8,756 bases of DNA from Chloroflexota bacterium (lineage in GTDB: Bacteria > Chloroflexota > Dehalococcoidia > DSTF01 > JACRBR01): positions 1 to 8,756 of the forward strand of contig JACRBR010000266.1 of the NCBI GenBank assembly GCA_016213125.1, given 5' to 3'. The notes under the pieces were generated by a model. The model did no database searches. It had not been told where the DNA came from and was given only the letters and a program-made list of their open reading frames with translations. Positions 6,948-8,756 of this stretch are shown in pieces (the first letter of the stretch is position 1; every line of letters begins with the position of its first letter). Both the position numbers and the translations under genes were made by a program.

Positions 6948-6954
6948 TCCGGCG

Positions 6955-7014
6955 ATGGAGCGCGAGATGCGCTTCGCCGACCCGATGCGCGCGTTCGAAG
7001 AGCAGTGGCGGTAG
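6955..7014 (+). CDS. 19-residue small ORF, possible leader peptide
   Basis: The ORF reads MEREMRFADPMRAFEEQWR and stops at TAG 7012-7014, 7 nt before the ATG of the alpha/beta hydrolase and in a different frame. It starts 7 nt after a TACACT -10 box, the distance found at other gene starts here, so if the transcript is leaderless this is its first codon. The peptide is charged and has no signal or membrane character. The hydrolase has only a weak AGGCGG at 7013-7018, 3 nt from its ATG and overlapping the small ORF's stop, so ribosomes may reach it by re-initiation after the small ORF. The alternative is that it is simply untranslated leader. Confidence 0.4.
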   Translation: MEREMRFADPMRAFEEQWR

Positions 7015-7021
7015 GCGGTCC

Positions 7022-7888
7022 ATGACGTCCGGTTACATCGACGTAGAAGGCGGCCGTGTCTGGTACCGCATCGAGGGCGGAGGCCCCGGGGTCCCGTTGT
7101 TGACGCTGCACGGCGGGCCCGGCATCCCGCATGACTACCTTGAGCCGCTCGCCGTGCTCGGCGACGAACGGCCGGTCGTCTTTTGCGACCAGCTCGGCGC
7201 GGGCAAGGCCGACCGCCCCGACGATTCCACGCTGTGGACGGTGGAGCGCTACGTCCGCGAGGTGCAGCGCGTGCGCGACGTGCTCGAGCTTCGCGAGGTG
7301 CACATCCTCGGCCAGTCGTGGGGCACCATGCTCGCGGTCGACTATGCGCTCAGCGGCGCCCCCGGCATTCGGAGTCTCGTGCTCGAGAACCCGTGCCTCA
7401 GCGTCAATCGCTGGGCCGCTGACGCCGACATGCTCATCGCGCAGCTGCCTCCCGATGTGCGCGACGTCATCAAGAAGCACCGCGCGGCTGAGACCTACGA
7501 CGATCCGGAATACCAGCGCGCGCTCGGCACCTGGTACCGCCGCCATATGTGCCGCCTTGAGCACTGGCCGGAACTACTCACCCGAACTGCGCGGGCCGGG
7601 AACCCCGCCGTCTACACCGCCATGTGGGGCCCCACCGACTTTGTCGCGACTGGCGCCACGCGCGAGTACGAGCGTGCCGATGATCTTGGTTCCCTCACGA
7701 TGCCGGTGCTGTACATCACCGGCCGCCACGACACTGCCACGCCCGAGACCACGGCCTTCTACGCGCAGCAAACGCCGCACGCCGAGCTCGCCATCCTCGA
7801 AGAAAGCAGCCACTCCCCGCATATCGAAGAGCCAGACGCGTTCAACGCTGTCGTAAGGGACTTCCTGCACAGAGTTGAGTCCCGGTAA
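7022..7888 (+). CDS. Alpha/beta hydrolase, proline iminopeptidase-like (peptidase family S33)
   Basis: A 288-aa cytoplasmic serine hydrolase, full length for the family. It has the S33 hallmark HGGPG (30-34, oxyanion hole), DQLGAGKADRP (56-66), the nucleophile elbow GQSWGT with Ser99, the acid Asp237 in GRHDTATPE, and His264 in EESSHSPHIEEP. These match the proline iminopeptidase / tripeptide aminopeptidase-like group, which removes N-terminal proline or hydrolyses related amides and esters. The exact substrate is uncertain because the group also includes non-peptidases. There is no signal peptide. The ATG at 7022 is the first in-frame start before the conserved 'GYIDVEGGRVWYR' strand. It is probably cotranscribed with the 19-codon ORF and is divergent from the MBL-fold gene. 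It converges with the toxin gene, 52 bp away. Confidence 0.93.
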   Translation: MTSGYIDVEGGRVWYRIEGGGPGVPLLTLHGGPGIPHDYLEPLAVLGDERPVVFCDQLGAGKADRPDDSTLWTVERYVREVQRVRDVLELREVHILGQSWGTMLAVDYALSGAPGIRSLVLENPCLSVNRWAADADMLIAQLPPDVRDVIKKHRAAETYDDPEYQRALGTWYRRHMCRLEHWPELLTRTARAGNPAVYTAMWGPTDFVATGATREYERADDLGSLTMPVLYITGRHDTATPETTAFYAQQTPHAELAILEESSHSPHIEEPDAFNAVVRDFLHRVESR

Positions 7889-7897
7889 GTCGTATTC

Positions 7898-7915
7898 AAA
7901 GCTTGGCCGAGCTTG
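7898..7915. terminator. Weak hairpin in the convergent gap, possible bidirectional terminator
   Basis: AAGCT (7899-7903) and AGCTT (7910-7914) pair around the loop TGGCCG, and one more pair is possible with a bulged A. It lies between the stops of the hydrolase (7888) and toxin (7941), where a terminator is expected. There is no T-run on either side, and the short direct repeat AGCTTGGC (7900-7907, 7910-7917) may be all it is. Confidence 0.25.
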
Positions 7916-7940
7916 GCTGTGAGGCCGCGCAACGCCGCAG

Positions 7941-8246
7941 CTAGAATCCTCGACTGCGAAGCCACGCTTCCACGTTGGTCGAGCCATGGCGAACGCAGAG
8001 GACCCAGATGTACTCACCGGTGATGTGATAAATCACGCGATATCCATCAACGATTCGTTCTCGAAGATCCTCCCGGTCGAGGCCGGGAACCGGGCGCCCC
8101 ATGCGCGGGAAAGCCGCGAGGTCATCCATCGAATCCACGATCCGCGACAAGAGCGGCCGTGTAGTCGAAGGAGCTACTTCGAGGAGATAGTCGGCAATGC
8201 TCTCTAAGTTTTCGAGAGATTCGGGCGTCCAGATGATTCGAGCCAT
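7941..8246 (-). CDS. Type II toxin, RelE/ParE family
   Basis: A 101-aa small basic protein of normal size for the family. The opening 'ARIIWTPESLENLESIADYLLE', the middle 'LAAFPRMGRPVPGL' and the closing 'LRERIVDGYRVIYHITGEYIWVLCVRHG' are the classic ParE-type pattern (two helices, the 'FP..GR.vp' turn, then the C-terminal sheet with 'YR..Y'). ParE members poison gyrase whereas RelE members cut mRNA on the ribosome; the sequence resembles ParE-like annotations more, but the target cannot be settled here. The start overlaps the end of the antitoxin gene by 43 bp, so the toxin is made only with translation through the antitoxin; no good Shine-Dalgarno precedes it. Confidence 0.92.
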   Translation of the reverse strand: MARIIWTPESLENLESIADYLLEVAPSTTRPLLSRIVDSMDDLAAFPRMGRPVPGLDREDLRERIVDGYRVIYHITGEYIWVLCVRHGSTNVEAWLRSRGF

Positions 8247-8419
8247 GAACTCAGTCTGCGCTTCACTTCCTCGTGGCTGACGCCTTCACCACGAGCGACC
8301 TGCTGGAGTCCACGCAGGATGCTCGCGCGCAGCTGAAGCTCCATCGCGATCCCGTCGAGCGTTACGTCGTCGGGCAATGTGTCGAGCAGTTCGCGTGCTT
8401 CCTCTTTTGCCGTCCTCAT
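8204..8419 (-). CDS. Antitoxin of the RelE/ParE-type module
   Basis: 71 aa. The sequence 'MRTAKEEARELLDTLPDDVTLD' followed by an 'ILRGLQQVARGEGVSHEEVKRRLSSW' helix matches the widespread small antitoxins encoded just before ParE-family toxins (pattern 'lpdd.t.d.i...l.....i..Gl.....G...sheevk.rl..w'). It should neutralise the toxin by binding it and usually also represses its own promoter. The start at 8419 was preferred to the upstream in-frame start at 8467 because family similarity begins there and a TACACT box lies 7 nt before it. The gene overlaps the toxin by 43 bp, a larger overlap than is usual. Confidence 0.88.
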   Translation of the reverse strand: MRTAKEEARELLDTLPDDVTLDGIAMELQLRASILRGLQQVARGEGVSHEEVKRRLSSWLESSGRPNLSKT

Positions 8420-8426
8420 GTGGCGA

Positions 8427-8456
8427 AGTGTACTCACCGTATGGGCAGGCCTGCAA
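8427..8456 (-). promoter_or_regulatory. Promoter of the toxin-antitoxin operon, leaderless
   Basis: On the minus strand, TTGCAG (8451-8456) is 18 bp from TACACT (8427-8432), which is 7 nt before the antitoxin ATG at 8419. The -10 is good; the -35 keeps only TTG of the consensus. The rest of the gap up to the polymerase stop (8457-8516) shows no clear terminator. Confidence 0.6.
8445..8454. promoter_or_regulatory. Palindrome GCAGGCCTGC, candidate antitoxin operator
   Basis: A perfect 10-bp palindrome sits in the spacer and -35 region of the toxin-antitoxin promoter. Autorepression through such a site is the rule for type II modules, but the antitoxin here has no clearly recognisable DNA-binding domain by eye, and a 10-bp GC-rich palindrome can occur by chance. 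Confidence 0.35.
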
Positions 8457-8516
8457 CGTCCTCGCACTTATGCCTTGTTCGCTGGCAACCGTCAACTGCC
8501 ACTACCACTACTACGC

Positions 8517-8756
8517 TCACCAGTTGTGGGAGTGCTGGCGCAGCGATGTCACACCGGATAGCGGCATCTCCTCCATCCGCTCCGTCACCACGTTCACCGC
8601 CCGCTCCTGCCGCTCGATGTGCCCGTGCACGATGATCGCGCTCGCCTGCTCGATGATGCGCTGGTACTTCGCGACGAGGTGCGGCTTCGTGATGATGTTC
8701 ATCAGGCCATAGCGGTCCTCCAGTGTGTGGAACACGAACCCCTTGGCCGTCTCCGG
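8517..8756 (-). CDS. dnaE2: C-terminal end of error-prone DNA polymerase DnaE2-type (5' part outside window)
   Basis: The frame is open from the right edge to the TGA at 8517-8519, giving 79 visible residues. It begins PETAKGFVFHTLEDRYGLMN and continues with 'NIITKPHLVAKYQRII', 'AIIVHGHIERQERAVNVVTERME' and a short tail ending RQHSHNW. This is the OB-fold near the C terminus of C-family polymerases. The wording 'TAKG.vF.tLED.yGL.NvI..P..y..Y' and the early stop after the OB fold fit DnaE2 (SOS/translesion polymerase, partner of ImuA/ImuB) better than replicative DnaE. Only the end is seen, so a DnaE1 variant is possible. The GTG at 8735 is internal, not a start. Confidence 0.8.
   Translation of the reverse strand, partial: PETAKGFVFHTLEDRYGLMNIITKPHLVAKYQRIIEQASAIIVHGHIERQERAVNVVTERMEEMPLSGVTSLRQHSHNW

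Noticed and set aside
8420..8467. Longer antitoxin starting at 8467
   Set aside because: The added 16 residues are unlike the family and overlap the predicted -10 and -35 elements.

Overview
This is a GC-rich bacterial window, roughly 60-65 % by eye, with strong G/C preference at third codon positions. It most resembles Chloroflexota (Dehalococcoidia-like). The clues are a secreted protein with very long Thr/Pro 'TPTPT/TNTPT' linkers and cohesin-like domains, an LPATG cell-wall sorting signal, several genes whose -10 box sits 6-7 nt before the ATG (leaderless transcription), and what looks like the end of an error-prone DnaE2. The phylum is an inference; an actinobacterial-type Gram-positive is not excluded.

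Layout. Bases 1-4044 (+) hold the 3' part of a huge surface protein, open at the left edge. It consists of an N-terminal beta-type region, a cohesin-like domain, a Thr/Pro linker, two copies of an eight-cysteine domain, a second cohesin-like domain, a linker of about 200 residues, then LPATG, a membrane helix and a basic tail. Bases 4156-5914 (+) are a two-gene ABC-2 type exporter operon: the ATPase starts leaderless, and the permease overlaps it by 14 bp behind a perfect AGGAGG. Bases 5933-6919 (-) encode a DHPS-like metallo-beta-lactamase-fold hydrolase, convergent with the permease. It is divergent from a 19-codon small ORF (6955-7014, +) and a proline-iminopeptidase-type alpha/beta hydrolase (7022-7888, +). 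Bases 7941-8419 (-) are a type II toxin-antitoxin pair (antitoxin first, overlapping genes, RelE/ParE toxin). Bases 8517-8756 (-) are the C-terminal end of a DNA polymerase III alpha-type protein, best matching error-prone DnaE2, cut by the right edge.

How the parts relate. The ABC genes form one transporter. The toxin and antitoxin form one module. The two hydrolases share a divergent 35-bp promoter gap in which both -10 boxes flank one perfect palindrome, so they are probably regulated against or with each other. No evidence links the surface protein to the exporter beyond adjacency. The most unusual features are the duplicated eight-Cys extracellular domain in a sortase-type anchored protein, and the compact back-to-back leaderless promoter with a leader-peptide-like ORF. 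There is no tRNA, rRNA, CRISPR array, insertion sequence or phage gene that I can see, and no gene-free stretch above 300 bases.
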